Shown one piece after another: positions 47,992-57,273 of a DNA stretch of 64,000 bases. This DNA is from Curtobacterium sp. VKM Ac-1376 (GTDB lineage: Bacteria; Actinomycetota; Actinomycetes; Actinomycetales; Microbacteriaceae). Positions within the stretch are counted from its first letter, which is position 1. Each line of letters opens with the position of its first letter. Position numbers and translations under genes: made by a program. The notes under the pieces were generated by a model. The model saw nothing but the letters and a program-made list of their open reading frames with translations, was not told where the DNA came from and did no database searches. The stretch is from positions 124,001-188,000 of the forward strand of contig NZ_JADKRV010000005.1 in the NCBI RefSeq assembly GCF_015351025.1. The letters are read 5' to 3'.

Positions 47992-49070
47992 CCCGCCTGC
48001 GCGTCGGCATCGACTGCCGCTACGTCCGGATCGGTCACCACGACGGCATCAGCCGGTTCACCGCCGGGGTCGCCGCGCACCTGCCGGACCGGCACGACTA
48101 CGTGCTGCTCGTCAGCGACGAGCGCCAGCTCGAGTCCCTGCCGCGTGCCCTGGCGTGGGAGCTGCTGCCCGCGCCGACCGACGCGGGGGAGCCGCTCGTC
48201 GCCCGCAGGGTGAACCGTCTGGGGCTCGACGCGGTGTTCTCGCCGATGCAGACGATGGGGTCCAGGGGGCGTGGGTACGCGCTCGTCCTGACGCTGCACG
48301 ACCTGATCTACTACCGCAACCGCACACCCCCGCGGGAGTTCTCGCTGCCGCTGCGACTGGGGTGGCGCGCATTCCACCTGTCGTGGGCGCCGCAGCGGTT
48401 CCTGCTGAACGGCGCCGACGGGATCGTGACGGTCTCCGAGACGACCGCTGGCCTGATCGCGGAGCACCGGCTCACGAAGCGGCCGGTCACGGTCGCGTAC
48501 AACGCGGCGGACCCGGCCGAGCCGCGCTCCGAGGGCGGCGCGCGCGAACGCTCGCTCGTCTACATGGGTTCGTTCATGCCCTACAAGAACGTCGAGACCC
48601 TCGCGTCGGCGCTGCCGCTCCTGGGCGCGGACTGGACGCTGCACTGCATGTCGCGGGTGTCCGACGCCGACCGCGCCCGGCTCGGGGGACTCGCACCGAC
48701 CGGGTCGATCGTGTTCCACGACGGTGCGACGGACGACGAGTACCTGTCGGTGCTCCGCTCGGCCACGGCGCTGGCGACGGCCTCGTACGACGAGGGGTTC
48801 GGGATCCCGCTCGTCGAGGCGATGGGGGTCGGGACGCCGGTCGTGGTGAGCGACATCCCGATCTTCCGCGAGATCGGTGGCGAGGCGGCCGAGTACTTCG
48901 ATCCGGCGTCGCCGTCCGCCGTGGCCGCAGCCGTCCGACGGGTCGAGGACCGGTGGGACGAGGCCTCGCGGCTGTCGCTCGAGCGCGCCGGCCGCTTCCG
49001 GTGGCAGGACTCGGCGGAGCGGGTCGTACGGGCGGTCGAACGGGCCGTGACGGACCGCCGCGCACGCTGA
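47988..49070 (+). CDS. Glycosyltransferase family 4 protein
   Basis: A 360-residue GT-B glycosyltransferase. The N-terminal domain opens with RVGIDCRYVR; the C-terminal domain has SLVYMGSFMPYKNVETLASAL and the donor-binding E-x7-E motif in SYDEGFGIPLVEAMGVGTPVV. It overlaps the alpha/beta hydrolase by four bases. Mannosyl- or glucosyl-transfer to a lipid or cell-wall glycan is typical of the family, but the acceptor cannot be told. Confidence 0.88.
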   Translation: MTRLRVGIDCRYVRIGHHDGISRFTAGVAAHLPDRHDYVLLVSDERQLESLPRALAWELLPAPTDAGEPLVARRVNRLGLDAVFSPMQTMGSRGRGYALVLTLHDLIYYRNRTPPREFSLPLRLGWRAFHLSWAPQRFLLNGADGIVTVSETTAGLIAEHRLTKRPVTVAYNAADPAEPRSEGGARERSLVYMGSFMPYKNVETLASALPLLGADWTLHCMSRVSDADRARLGGLAPTGSIVFHDGATDDEYLSVLRSATALATASYDEGFGIPLVEAMGVGTPVVVSDIPIFREIGGEAAEYFDPASPSAVAAAVRRVEDRWDEASRLSLERAGRFRWQDSAERVVRAVERAVTDRRAR

Positions 49071-49122
49071 GACGGGGCGCTGCTGCGGGGTCCTGACGGG
49101 AACCGCGCGCCGGCGTGGACCA

Positions 49123-49854
49123 CTACTGCTCCGCGATGACCTCGACACTCGCGCCCGGGAACACCTTCTGCGTCTCCTCGGTGACCCGCGCGACGATGGG
49201 CGGCACCGCCGCCCCGCGTCCCGGCGTCTCGACGACGACCGACTGGTCAGCGTCGTCGTCCGAGGCCTCGCCGCCACGCTCCCAGGAGCAGCGCACTCCC
49301 GTGACCCCGCCGATGTGGTCGAGCGTGTCCGCCAGCGCGAGCCGCTTCGCGGCGACCGACCCGTCGGCGGTGACCCCGATGTGCAGCACGCCGAGGTCGG
49401 CGATCGCGACGACCCGCACCCCGTTGCCTCCAGCGTCCTCGGCGGCGGTGGCGAGCGCCGCGACGAGGTCTCGGCGGGCGACGGCCCCGAGCGACGGGTC
49501 CGCGCGCACGGTGGCGGTGGCGTCGTAGCTCGCGAAGGCGGTCTTCGACGCTGCATGGTGCCGCACCTCGACGACCCCTGGCAGGTCGGCGACCCGGTCG
49601 TCGAACCGGTCGAGCGCGGTGTCCGGGTCGGGGAAGGCCCCGCCGATCCCGTGCTGGACGCTGCCGATGATCGAACCGAGCACGACGGCGATGACCGCAG
49701 CGACGGCCAGGGTGCTCGCGCCGATGACGAACCACGTCCGGGCGCGGGGGCGGGTCGGCACGCTGGCCGTCTCGGGGCCGAACACGCGGTCGAGGTCATC
49801 GCCCTGCTCATCCGGGGCGCGCTGGTCGTACCGGTCGGTTCCGTCGTCGGACAT
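49123..49854 (-). CDS. Membrane-anchored protein of unknown function
   Basis: A 243-residue protein with an acidic N-terminus, one membrane segment (about residues 42-66, WFVIGASTLAVAAVIAVVLGSIIG) and an extracytoplasmic domain of about 170 residues. The domain alternates short beta strands and helices (VADLPGVVEVRHH; VVAIADLGVLHIGVTAD) and has a single cysteine. I do not recognise the family. It converges with the glycosyltransferase and follows the histidine phosphatase on the same strand by 58 bp. Confidence 0.75.
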   Translation of the reverse strand: MSDDGTDRYDQRAPDEQGDDLDRVFGPETASVPTRPRARTWFVIGASTLAVAAVIAVVLGSIIGSVQHGIGGAFPDPDTALDRFDDRVADLPGVVEVRHHAASKTAFASYDATATVRADPSLGAVARRDLVAALATAAEDAGGNGVRVVAIADLGVLHIGVTADGSVAAKRLALADTLDHIGGVTGVRCSWERGGEASDDDADQSVVVETPGRGAAVPPIVARVTEETQKVFPGASVEVIAEQ

Positions 49855-49912
49855 GTCGCTCCCCTCGCACGCGTGCGCGGGCTGGTCGGGTCCGTCGGAG
49901 CCTAGTCCGTGC

Positions 49913-50551
49913 TCACCCGCGGCGTTCGAGCGGGTTCTGGTACTCGAAGGCCGAACCGCCGGTGACCTCGGAGACGTCGTCGATCGGGTCGTCGAACCGG
50001 ACGAGTTCGGCGTGGAAGCGCTCGGGGTCCCAGCGGAACGAGTGGATCGAGCCGTTGCGGATCGGGGTTTGCCCGCGGTCGGCGGTGCCGGGCGCGGCGG
50101 CGTTCACGACGCTGCGGATCACGGCTCCGTGCGTTGCGACGACCACGACGGCCCCGTCGAACCGCACCGCGATCTCGCCGAGCGTCTCGGTGATCCGGGC
50201 GAGCAGAGCGGAGCAGGACTCGCGCCCGGGGATGTCGTCGTGCGGGTAGCGGGTCGTCACCTCGTCGTCGGTGAGCCCCTCGGCCTCGCCGTACGAGCGC
50301 TCGGCGAGGCCCGGGTAGGTCGTGGGCAGCTCGAGCCGGAGCCGGTCGGCGATGATCGCGCCCGTCTCGGCCGCGCGTGACAGTGGCGACGCGACGACGG
50401 CGTCGAACGGCCGGCGGGCGAGCAGCGCGGCGGCTTCGGCTGCCTGCCGTCGCCCGGTGTCGTTGAGCGGGATGTCGGTCGAGCCCTGGATGCGGCGCTG
50501 CGCGTTCCAGTCGGTCTCGCCGTGCCGGACGAGGTACAGGAGGGTCGTCAC
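49913..50551 (-). CDS. Histidine phosphatase family protein
   Basis: A 212-residue phosphoglycerate-mutase-like phosphatase. The catalytic motif is YLVRHGETDWNAQRRIQG near the N-terminus, the acid follows LAERSYGEAEGL and the second histidine lies in VVATHGAVIRSVV. The short form and conserved SPLSRAAETG match the cobalamin/PhoE-like broad group; the substrate is not deducible. GTG start at 50551, 31 bp downstream of the sirtuin stop. Confidence 0.9.
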   Translation of the reverse strand: MTTLLYLVRHGETDWNAQRRIQGSTDIPLNDTGRRQAAEAAALLARRPFDAVVASPLSRAAETGAIIADRLRLELPTTYPGLAERSYGEAEGLTDDEVTTRYPHDDIPGRESCSALLARITETLGEIAVRFDGAVVVVATHGAVIRSVVNAAAPGTADRGQTPIRNGSIHSFRWDPERFHAELVRFDDPIDDVSEVTGGSAFEYQNPLERRG

Positions 50552-50582
50552 CGGACGATCTTCGCAGATGCCGCCGGAGCGG

Positions 50583-51509
50583 CTACTCGGCGCGACGCGG
50601 CTCGTCGGAGCCTGCGGCCGCTGACGCGTCGGCCAGTCGCTCCGCCAGGTGCACGAGCGTCTCGGTGGTCCCAGCGTCGAGCTTCACCGCGGCGCGGCGG
50701 TCGCTGCGGGTCTCGCCGCGGTTGATGATGACGACCGGGTTCTTCCGGCGCGCGGCGTGGTCCACCAGGCGGACGCCGGAGTTCACGGTCAGCGAGGACC
50801 CCACCACGAGCAGCGCCTCGGCGTCGGCGACGATCGACACTGCTTCGCGGAACTTCTCGGCGGGGACGAACTCGCCGAAGAACACCACGTCGGGCTTCAG
50901 GACGCCGCCGCAGACCGTGCAGTCGGGCACGACGAAGCGTTCGACGTCGGCGATCTCCACGTCGCCGTCGGGCTGCAGCTGCACCGAGCCGGGGTCGTCC
51001 AGCCAGGGGTTCGCCCGGTCGATGGTCGCGGCGAGGTCGGCGCGGGAGAACACCTGCCCGCACCGCAGGCACACGGCGCGGTCCATAGAACCGTGGATCT
51101 CGACGACGCGGCGGGATCCCGCGCGGAGGTGCAGGCCGTCGACGTTCTGCGTGATGACCCCGGCGACGATCCCGGCGTCCTCGAGTGCGGCGAGCGCCCG
51201 GTGCCCGTCGTTCGGCACGGCGGCCGCGAAGCTCCGCCAGCCCAGGTGCGATCCGGCCCAGTAGCGCTGGCGCTTCGCGGGGTCGGCCAGGAACTCCTGG
51301 AACGTCATCGGCTTGCGCACCACGCGCCCGGCGCCGCGGTAGTCGGGGATGCCCGAGTCGGTGCTCAGACCGGCGCCGGAGAGCACGGCGACGCGCTTGC
51401 CGCCGAGCACCTCGACGACGCGGTCCAGGTCGTCGGCGGTCACCGAACCCGCGGCCGCCCCGGTGGTCGGTCCGGTCGTCGACGCAGCATCATCCAGCAC
51501 CCTGTTCAC
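50583..51509 (-). CDS. NAD-dependent protein deacylase (sirtuin)
   Basis: A 308-residue Sir2 protein. The NAD-binding GAGLSTDSGIPDYRG (45-59), TQNVDGLH, catalytic His139 in EIHGS, and the four zinc cysteines (CLRC at 147-150 and CTVC at 197-200) are intact, followed by VVGSSLTVNSG. Class II-type YxxR of desuccinylases is not seen, so deacetylase activity is more likely. The GTG at 51509 has only a weak ribosome site. It diverges from the SpoU methyltransferase. Confidence 0.93.
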   Translation of the reverse strand: MNRVLDDAASTTGPTTGAAAGSVTADDLDRVVEVLGGKRVAVLSGAGLSTDSGIPDYRGAGRVVRKPMTFQEFLADPAKRQRYWAGSHLGWRSFAAAVPNDGHRALAALEDAGIVAGVITQNVDGLHLRAGSRRVVEIHGSMDRAVCLRCGQVFSRADLAATIDRANPWLDDPGSVQLQPDGDVEIADVERFVVPDCTVCGGVLKPDVVFFGEFVPAEKFREAVSIVADAEALLVVGSSLTVNSGVRLVDHAARRKNPVVIINRGETRSDRRAAVKLDAGTTETLVHLAERLADASAAAGSDEPRRAE

Positions 51510-51552
51510 GGTACCCTCAACACCCGACCGTCCCGGTCGCTTCCCAGGCGGG

Positions 51553-51581
51553 CCCGACCATCGGCGGACCCGACCATCGGC
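51553..51581. repeat. Short tandem repeat in the sirtuin / SpoU divergent region
   Basis: CCCGACCATCGGC occurs twice with a 16-bp period, between the divergent genes at 51509 and 51651. It could be an operator or a chance duplication. Confidence 0.5.
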
Positions 51582-51650
51582 AGCCCGGACGCGTGCCAGC
51601 CCCGGCCCGCCGGCCCCACGCCGCCCCCGCACCACACCGAAACGAGCCCC

Positions 51651-52469
51651 GTGCACCCCGTCCGCATCGACTCCCTCGACGACCCCCGCCTCGACGACTT
51701 CGCCCGGCTCACCGACGTGGCGCTCCGCCGGGTCTCCGAGCCGGAGGGCGGCCTCTACATCGCCGAGTCGAACACGGTCATCGAGCGTGCGGTCCGCGCC
51801 GGCCACGTGCCCCGGAGCATCCTGGTGCAGGAGAAGTGGCTCGACAGCGTCCTGCCCCTGGTCGCCGAGCACGACGGCCCGGTGTTCGTCGGTGCGGACG
51901 CCCTGCTCGAGGAGCTCACCGGCTTCCGCATGCACCGCGGTGCGATCGCCGCGATGCAGCGTCCCGAGTTGCCGAGCGTCGCCGACGTGGTGCGGGACGC
52001 GACGGTCGTCGTCGTGCTCGAGGACATCGTCGACCACACGAACGTCGGGGCGGTGTTCCGCAGCGTCGCGGGTCTCGGGGCCGACGCGGTGCTCGTCAGC
52101 CCACGCTGCGCCGACCCGCTGTACCGCCGGAGTGTCCGGGTGAGCATGGGCACGGTCCTGCAGGTGCCGTGGACCCGCATCGGCGATTGGCCCGCGGCGG
52201 GCGAGGAACTCCGCGCGCAGGGCTTCCACCTCGCCGCGATGGCACTGACCGACGATTCGGTCGACCTCGACGCCTTCGTGGCGGACCTGCCCGACAAGGT
52301 CGCGCTCGTGATGGGCACCGAGGGACAGGGGCTGACCCCGGCCGCCATCGCCGCGGCCGACACCACCGTCCGGATCCCGATGGCGCACGGCGTCGACTCG
52401 CTCAACGTGGCCGCGGCGAGCGCCGTCGGTCTCTGGGCGGTCACGCACGCACGGCGGCGCGCCTCCTAA
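51651..52469 (+). CDS. SpoU/TrmH family RNA methyltransferase
   Basis: A 272-residue SPOUT-fold rRNA/tRNA 2'-O-methyltransferase. The N-terminal substrate-binding part (YIAESNTVIERAVRAGH) is followed by the knotted domain with VVLEDIVDHTNVGAVFRSVAGLG, VALVMGTEGQGLTPA and IPMAHGVDSLNVAAASAVG, which form the SAM-binding knot. The GTG start at 51651 lacks a clear Shine-Dalgarno sequence. Target RNA is not known. Its stop overlaps the stop of the converging amidase gene. Confidence 0.92.
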   Translation: MHPVRIDSLDDPRLDDFARLTDVALRRVSEPEGGLYIAESNTVIERAVRAGHVPRSILVQEKWLDSVLPLVAEHDGPVFVGADALLEELTGFRMHRGAIAAMQRPELPSVADVVRDATVVVVLEDIVDHTNVGAVFRSVAGLGADAVLVSPRCADPLYRRSVRVSMGTVLQVPWTRIGDWPAAGEELRAQGFHLAAMALTDDSVDLDAFVADLPDKVALVMGTEGQGLTPAAIAAADTTVRIPMAHGVDSLNVAAASAVGLWAVTHARRRAS

Positions 52470-53704
52470 CGCACCACGGCGACCGTCGGGAGGCCCGGCT
52501 CGCCTCGGTCCGGCACCGTCCGTCCGGCGCGGATCACCAGGGCACGGTCGGTGTCCGGTCCACCGACCAGGCACACGCCGACGGGTGCCCGGTCCACGGT
52601 CATCGCCGGTGCGCTCACCGCGGGGAGCCCGCCGACGCTCGCGAGCGCGGTCATCGCCGTGGTGGCGGTCCGGGTGCGTTCGAGCGCCGCGGCGTCCGCG
52701 TGGAGCAACGGCGAGGGCCCAGGCACCGTCGGGAACAGCAGGGTCCGACCGACGAGGGCGCTGCGGATCGTCGCACGCACGTCGTCGAGCCGCGCAACGG
52801 CGTCGGCGGTCGCGTCGGGGTCGTTCGCGCCTGCCGCCCGGAAGCGGTCACCGACGACGGTGCTCAGCGCTCCGGGGTGCGCGTCGATCCAGGGACCGTG
52901 GGCGGTGAGGGCCTCGGCGGCCTGGACGAGCCGCATCTGCTCCTGCAGTGCTGCGGGGTCCGGGATGCCGAGGTCGCGCAGTCGGACGGTCGCGACGGGT
53001 TCGTCGAGGGTCTCGACGAAGGCGGTGAAGGACCGGGCGACGCCCGGTCCGACGAGCGCGACGAGTTCCTCGGGGACGACGAGCACGGCCGCGTCGGTCG
53101 CCCCTGCCGGCGCGGGCGGTGGCGGGACGGTGGCGTCGAGGGCGGCGAGCAGGACCTCGGGGCTGCGGGTGAGCCACCCGACGGTGTCGAACGACGGCGC
53201 GAGCGGGAGCAGCCCGTCGCGGGACACCGTGCCGTGCGTCGTCCGGAGGCCCCAGAGTCCCTGGTACGAGGCGGGGACCCGCACCGATCCCGCGGTGTCC
53301 GTACCGATCCCGATCTCGGCCATGCCGAGGCCGACGGCCGACGCGGACCCGCTGGACGAGCCTCCAGGCAGTCGGTTGGGAGCCGCGCTGTTCGGCGGCG
53401 TGCCGTGGTGCGCGTTCCGGCCCGTCAGGTTGTAGGCGAACTCGTCGGTGCGCGCGATCCCGCGGACCGAGGCGCCGGCGGCGAGGAGCGCGCCGACCGC
53501 TGCGGCGGGTGCGGTCTCGACCGCTGCCTCGCGCAGGTACGTCGGGTTGCCCGCGCCGACCGGCTGGCCGGGCACGGCGTAGAGGTCCTTGACGGCGACG
53601 GTCAGGCCGTCGAGCGGGCCGGTGCCGGTCGCGGCGACCAGCGGCTCGCCGACCACGCGCCAGACGGTCGGGTCGGGAACGCTCTCGGTCGGTGCTGCGT
53701 GCAT
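52466..53704 (-). CDS. Amidase signature family protein
   Basis: A 412-residue amidase. The catalytic triad is visible: Lys39 in VAVKDLYAVPG, the cis-Ser in GGSSSGSASAVG (about 115-124) and the nucleophile Ser140 in GTDTAGSVRVP. Length is somewhat short for the family and there is no GatA context (no gatC or gatB nearby), so it probably hydrolyses a small amide rather than forming Gln-tRNA. The end (EPGLPTVAVVR) is encoded by GC-rich sequence containing GGGAGGC, like repeat arms elsewhere. Confidence 0.9.
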   Translation of the reverse strand: MHAAPTESVPDPTVWRVVGEPLVAATGTGPLDGLTVAVKDLYAVPGQPVGAGNPTYLREAAVETAPAAAVGALLAAGASVRGIARTDEFAYNLTGRNAHHGTPPNSAAPNRLPGGSSSGSASAVGLGMAEIGIGTDTAGSVRVPASYQGLWGLRTTHGTVSRDGLLPLAPSFDTVGWLTRSPEVLLAALDATVPPPPAPAGATDAAVLVVPEELVALVGPGVARSFTAFVETLDEPVATVRLRDLGIPDPAALQEQMRLVQAAEALTAHGPWIDAHPGALSTVVGDRFRAAGANDPDATADAVARLDDVRATIRSALVGRTLLFPTVPGPSPLLHADAAALERTRTATTAMTALASVGGLPAVSAPAMTVDRAPVGVCLVGGPDTDRALVIRAGRTVPDRGEPGLPTVAVVR

Positions 53705-53824
53705 GGTTTCGACGGTAGGGCCGGCTCGGCATGCGGTGGGAAAGCGCGACGGACCGTTACACGCTGGACACACGCGGGTGTCCTCGCAGCCCGGCGACCG
53801 ACGCCACCGGTACGCTCGGGCCTC

Positions 53825-55057
53825 GTGTCACGAGTCGTCCGCCGCCCCCGCTCCGCCGTCCGGAGGCCGGTCAGGATCTCCGTGGTCGCCGTCCTCGTGC
53901 TCGTGGTCGGCTACCTCGTCGCCGCGGCCGTGGTGCCGTTCGGGCCGGCGAGCGCCAGCACCACCACCTACTCGGCGCCGAAGACGACCGTCCCGGCCCT
54001 GAGCTTCCCCGGCTACGGCGCCACGGCGGTCGAGGCCACCGACTTCCCGGAGAGCCTGCGCACCAGCGGTGACACGGAGCCCCGGTCGATCGCGAGCATC
54101 ACGAAGGTCGTCACGGCGCTCGTGGTGCTCGACGAGAAGCCGATGGCGGCGGGGGAGTCCGGTCCGTCGATCCGCTTCACGAAGCAGATGGAGGGCCTGT
54201 ACGCCGAGTACGCGGCGCAGAACGGCGAGGTCGCGCCGATGCCGGCCGGCCTGAGGCTCACCGAGCACCAGACGTTCCAGGTGATGCTCATGAAGTCGGC
54301 GAACAACTACGCCGGCGCGCTCGCCATCTGGGCCTTCGGGTCCATGGCTGCGTACGAGCACGCGGCCGGTGAGTGGCTCGACGAGCACGGCCTCGACGAC
54401 ACGACGATCCACGAGCCGACCGGTCTCGACCCGGACAACACCTCGACCGCCACCGACCTGGTCGAGCTCGGTCAGCTCGCGCTCGCGGACCCGGTCGTCA
54501 AGGAGATCGTCGGAACGAAGGACGTCACGATCCCGACCGTCGGCGAGGTCGAGAACTCGAACAAGCTCCTCGGGCTCGACGGCATCGAGGGCATCAAGAC
54601 CGGCACCCTCGACGAGGCCGGTGCCTGCCTGCTGTTCGCGGCGACGTACGAGCGCGGCGGTCGTGACGTCACCGTGATCGGCGTGATGCTCGGCGGCGTC
54701 GACCACGACTCGCTCGACGTCGACGTCCAGCGGCTGTTGCGGTCGGTGGCGGACAACTTCCAGGTCGTCACCCTCGCGCACGAGGGGCAGTCGTTCGGCA
54801 CGTTCTCCACCCCCTGGCAGGACCAGGCCGATGCGGTGACGTCGAAGGCCGCCGAGGTCCTGGTCTGGGGGAAGACGAAGGTCACCGCGAAGGCGAAGCT
54901 CGACAGCGTCACCCTCGGCACCAGGGGCGAACGGGTCGGCCAGGTGCGCTTCCGGATCACCGACCACGAGCCGGTGTCGGTGCCGCTCGTGCTCGCGCGG
55001 ACCATCGACGACCCGGGCGTCTGGTGGCGCTGGACGAACCCGTTCCAGGGGTCGTGA
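53825..55057 (+). CDS. D-alanyl-D-alanine carboxypeptidase family protein
   Basis: A 410-residue S11-type penicillin-binding protein. A basic N-terminus and a membrane/signal segment (about 17-37) place it outside the membrane. The triad motifs are SITK (91-94), SANN (158-161) and KTG (258-260). A C-terminal domain follows. It probably trims peptidoglycan peptides. The GTG at 53825 is chosen because upstream extensions would run through the divergent amidase gene. The frame is open far upstream only as a shadow. Confidence 0.9.
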   Translation: MSRVVRRPRSAVRRPVRISVVAVLVLVVGYLVAAAVVPFGPASASTTTYSAPKTTVPALSFPGYGATAVEATDFPESLRTSGDTEPRSIASITKVVTALVVLDEKPMAAGESGPSIRFTKQMEGLYAEYAAQNGEVAPMPAGLRLTEHQTFQVMLMKSANNYAGALAIWAFGSMAAYEHAAGEWLDEHGLDDTTIHEPTGLDPDNTSTATDLVELGQLALADPVVKEIVGTKDVTIPTVGEVENSNKLLGLDGIEGIKTGTLDEAGACLLFAATYERGGRDVTVIGVMLGGVDHDSLDVDVQRLLRSVADNFQVVTLAHEGQSFGTFSTPWQDQADAVTSKAAEVLVWGKTKVTAKAKLDSVTLGTRGERVGQVRFRITDHEPVSVPLVLARTIDDPGVWWRWTNPFQGS

Positions 55058-55090
55058 CGCCGGCCAGACGTCGACCGTAGAGTCGGTCGG

Positions 55091-56437
55091 ATGACGACGA
55101 TGACGACGTTCCCCCGGTCCACCCCCGCCGCCCTCGGCATCGACTCCCGCGGCGTGCTCGCCCTGCTCGACGCACTGGAGTCCACCCCCGACGTGGAGCC
55201 CCACAGCATCATGCTGCTCCGGCACGGCCAGGTCGCGGCCGAGGGCTGGTGGCAGCCGTACACCGCCCACCGCGTGCACCTGCTCTACTCGCTCAGCAAG
55301 AGCTTCACCGCGGCCGGGGTCGGGATCGCCGTCCGCGCGGGGCTCATCGACCTGGACGCCACCGTCCTGTCGTACTTCCCGGAACTCGACGCCGACGTCA
55401 CCGACGAGCGCAGCCGGCGCATCCGGGTCCGGCACCTGCTGGCGATGGCGAGCGGCCACCGCGAGGAGACGCTCGACCGTGCCGAGGCGCTCGACCCGAC
55501 GAACACCGTGCGGGGATTCCTGCTGCTCCCGCCGGACGAGGAGCCCGGCACGGTCTTCGCCTACAACCAGCCCTGCACGTACACGCTCGCCGCGATCGTC
55601 CGGCGGGTGACGGGCGGCTCCCTCGTCGACTGGCTGCGCCCGCGTCTGCTCGACCCGCTCGGCATCGACGACCTCGCCTGGCGTCGGGACGACACCGGTG
55701 CGGAGCTCGGCTACAGCGGCTGCTACGCCACGACCGACGCGGTCGCGAAGCTCGGGCAGCTGTACCTGCAGCGCGGTGTCTGGGCCGGCGGGCGCATCCT
55801 CGACGAGGACTGGGTCGAGCAGGCCACCGGCACCCGGGTCGCCAACCCGGACGAGGGCAACCCGGACTGGTCCCAGGGCTACGGCTTCCAGTTCTGGATG
55901 GCGCGGCACGGTTTCCGCGGCGACGGCGCCTACGGCCAGTTCTGCGTCGTCCTGCCCGAGCAGGACGTCGTGCTCGCGATCACCGGGCAGAGCCTCGACA
56001 TGCAGGCGGTCCTCGACGCGGTCTGGCAGCACCTGCTGCCCGCCGTCGACCGCGCGTCCGACGCGGCGTCGGACGCCGCCCTGGAGGCCAAGCTCGCGTC
56101 CCTGGGACTCCCCGCGGTGAGCGGCGCGGCGCTCCAGGGCCTCGACGACGTCGGGCCGCTGGCCCGCGTCGGCGACGGGTGGCGGCTGACGCTGGACGTC
56201 GAGGGCGGGACGCTGTCGGTGCCGGTCGGCCAGGGGGAGTGGGCCGTCGAGGGGCCGCTCGCCGCCTGTGGCGCGGTCGTGGACGACGGCGCCGCGGTGC
56301 ACGTCGACCTGCGGTTCGTGGAGACTCCGCACCTGGCGCACGTCAGGATCGCGGTGCCGTCGGGTGATGTCGCGCTCGCGTGGGCGACCGAGCCCCTGCA
56401 CGACGGTCCGATGACACTCCGGCGGCCCGCCGACTGA
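55091..56437 (+). CDS. Serine hydrolase, beta-lactamase/class C PBP family
   Basis: A 448-residue serine hydrolase with the SxxK motif SLSK at 67-70, the Tyr motif FAYNQPCTYTLAAI and a C-terminal domain of about 110 residues rich in beta strands (WRLTLDVEGGTLSVPVG). No signal peptide is evident, so it is likely cytoplasmic. Family members include esterases, transpeptidase-like enzymes and beta-lactamases; the lack of a signal argues against a secreted beta-lactamase. It follows the carboxypeptidase by 33 bp and could be co-transcribed. Confidence 0.88.
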   Translation: MTTMTTFPRSTPAALGIDSRGVLALLDALESTPDVEPHSIMLLRHGQVAAEGWWQPYTAHRVHLLYSLSKSFTAAGVGIAVRAGLIDLDATVLSYFPELDADVTDERSRRIRVRHLLAMASGHREETLDRAEALDPTNTVRGFLLLPPDEEPGTVFAYNQPCTYTLAAIVRRVTGGSLVDWLRPRLLDPLGIDDLAWRRDDTGAELGYSGCYATTDAVAKLGQLYLQRGVWAGGRILDEDWVEQATGTRVANPDEGNPDWSQGYGFQFWMARHGFRGDGAYGQFCVVLPEQDVVLAITGQSLDMQAVLDAVWQHLLPAVDRASDAASDAALEAKLASLGLPAVSGAALQGLDDVGPLARVGDGWRLTLDVEGGTLSVPVGQGEWAVEGPLAACGAVVDDGAAVHVDLRFVETPHLAHVRIAVPSGDVALAWATEPLHDGPMTLRRPAD

Positions 56438-56455
56438 GTCGAGCGGCCCTCGGTG

Positions 56456-57250
56456 CTACGGGGTGTCGGAGCGGTGCTCGGTGACGATCTGCAGCTCGGG
56501 GCGCTTCGCCGACACCCCGTCGCCGGAGGACGTGTGCTTGATCCGCCGCACCACCCACGGCACCAGGTACTCCTTCGCCCAGCCGAGGTCCTCGCTGCGT
56601 GCTTCCCGCCACGGCCGTGCTTCGAGCGGGTCCGGGGTGAACGGCTCGAGCCCGTGCGGGACCCCGAGGGTGTCGAGCACGGCGGCCGCAATGGTCGAGT
56701 GCCCCGTAGGGGAGTGGTGCAGTCGGTCCGGCGCCCACATGCGCGGATCGCGGAGCACGCGGAGCGCCCACATGTTCGCCACCAGGGCCCCGTGCTTCAG
56801 TGCGATGGCGTGCAGGTTCTCGTTGTAGATCGCCGTCTTGCCGCGGACCATGCCGAGCACCGGGGTCATCCCGACGTCCGGGCCGGTGAACAGCACGACC
56901 GTGGCTCCGTCGCGGCGCAGGTCGGCCACCATGCGGTCCACGCGCTCAGCGAGCACGTCCGGGTCCGAGCCGGGGCGGATGATGTCGTTGCCGCCGGCGG
57001 ACACCGTGATGAGGTCCGGGTGCAGCGCCAGGGCCGCGTCCACCTGCTCGTCGATGATCTGCTGCAGCAGGCGCCCGCGGATCGCGAGGTTCGCGTAGGC
57101 GAAATCGTCCGTCCGGTGCGCGAGCACCTCGGCGACGCGGTCGGCCCAGCCGCGGTTGCCGCCGGGCACGGTGGGGTCGGGGTCTCCGATCCCCTCGGTG
57201 AAGGAGTCACCGATCGCGACGTACCTGTTCCACGGATGACGATCTGACAC
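56456..57250 (-). CDS. SGNH/GDSL hydrolase family protein
   Basis: A 264-residue SGNH hydrolase. Block I is AIGDSFTEGIGD, block III is SAGGNDIIRPG, and the catalytic His/Asp pair is APDRLHHSPTGHSTIA. No signal peptide is present. Such proteins are esterases or lipases of broad function. It converges with the preceding serine hydrolase (18 bp gap) and diverges from the acyl-CoA dehydrogenase (23 bp gap), so the start-proximal promoters overlap. Confidence 0.9.
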   Translation of the reverse strand: MSDRHPWNRYVAIGDSFTEGIGDPDPTVPGGNRGWADRVAEVLAHRTDDFAYANLAIRGRLLQQIIDEQVDAALALHPDLITVSAGGNDIIRPGSDPDVLAERVDRMVADLRRDGATVVLFTGPDVGMTPVLGMVRGKTAIYNENLHAIALKHGALVANMWALRVLRDPRMWAPDRLHHSPTGHSTIAAAVLDTLGVPHGLEPFTPDPLEARPWREARSEDLGWAKEYLVPWVVRRIKHTSSGDGVSAKRPELQIVTEHRSDTP

Positions 57251-57273
57251 GCTCCGGACCCTAGTCTCGTGGC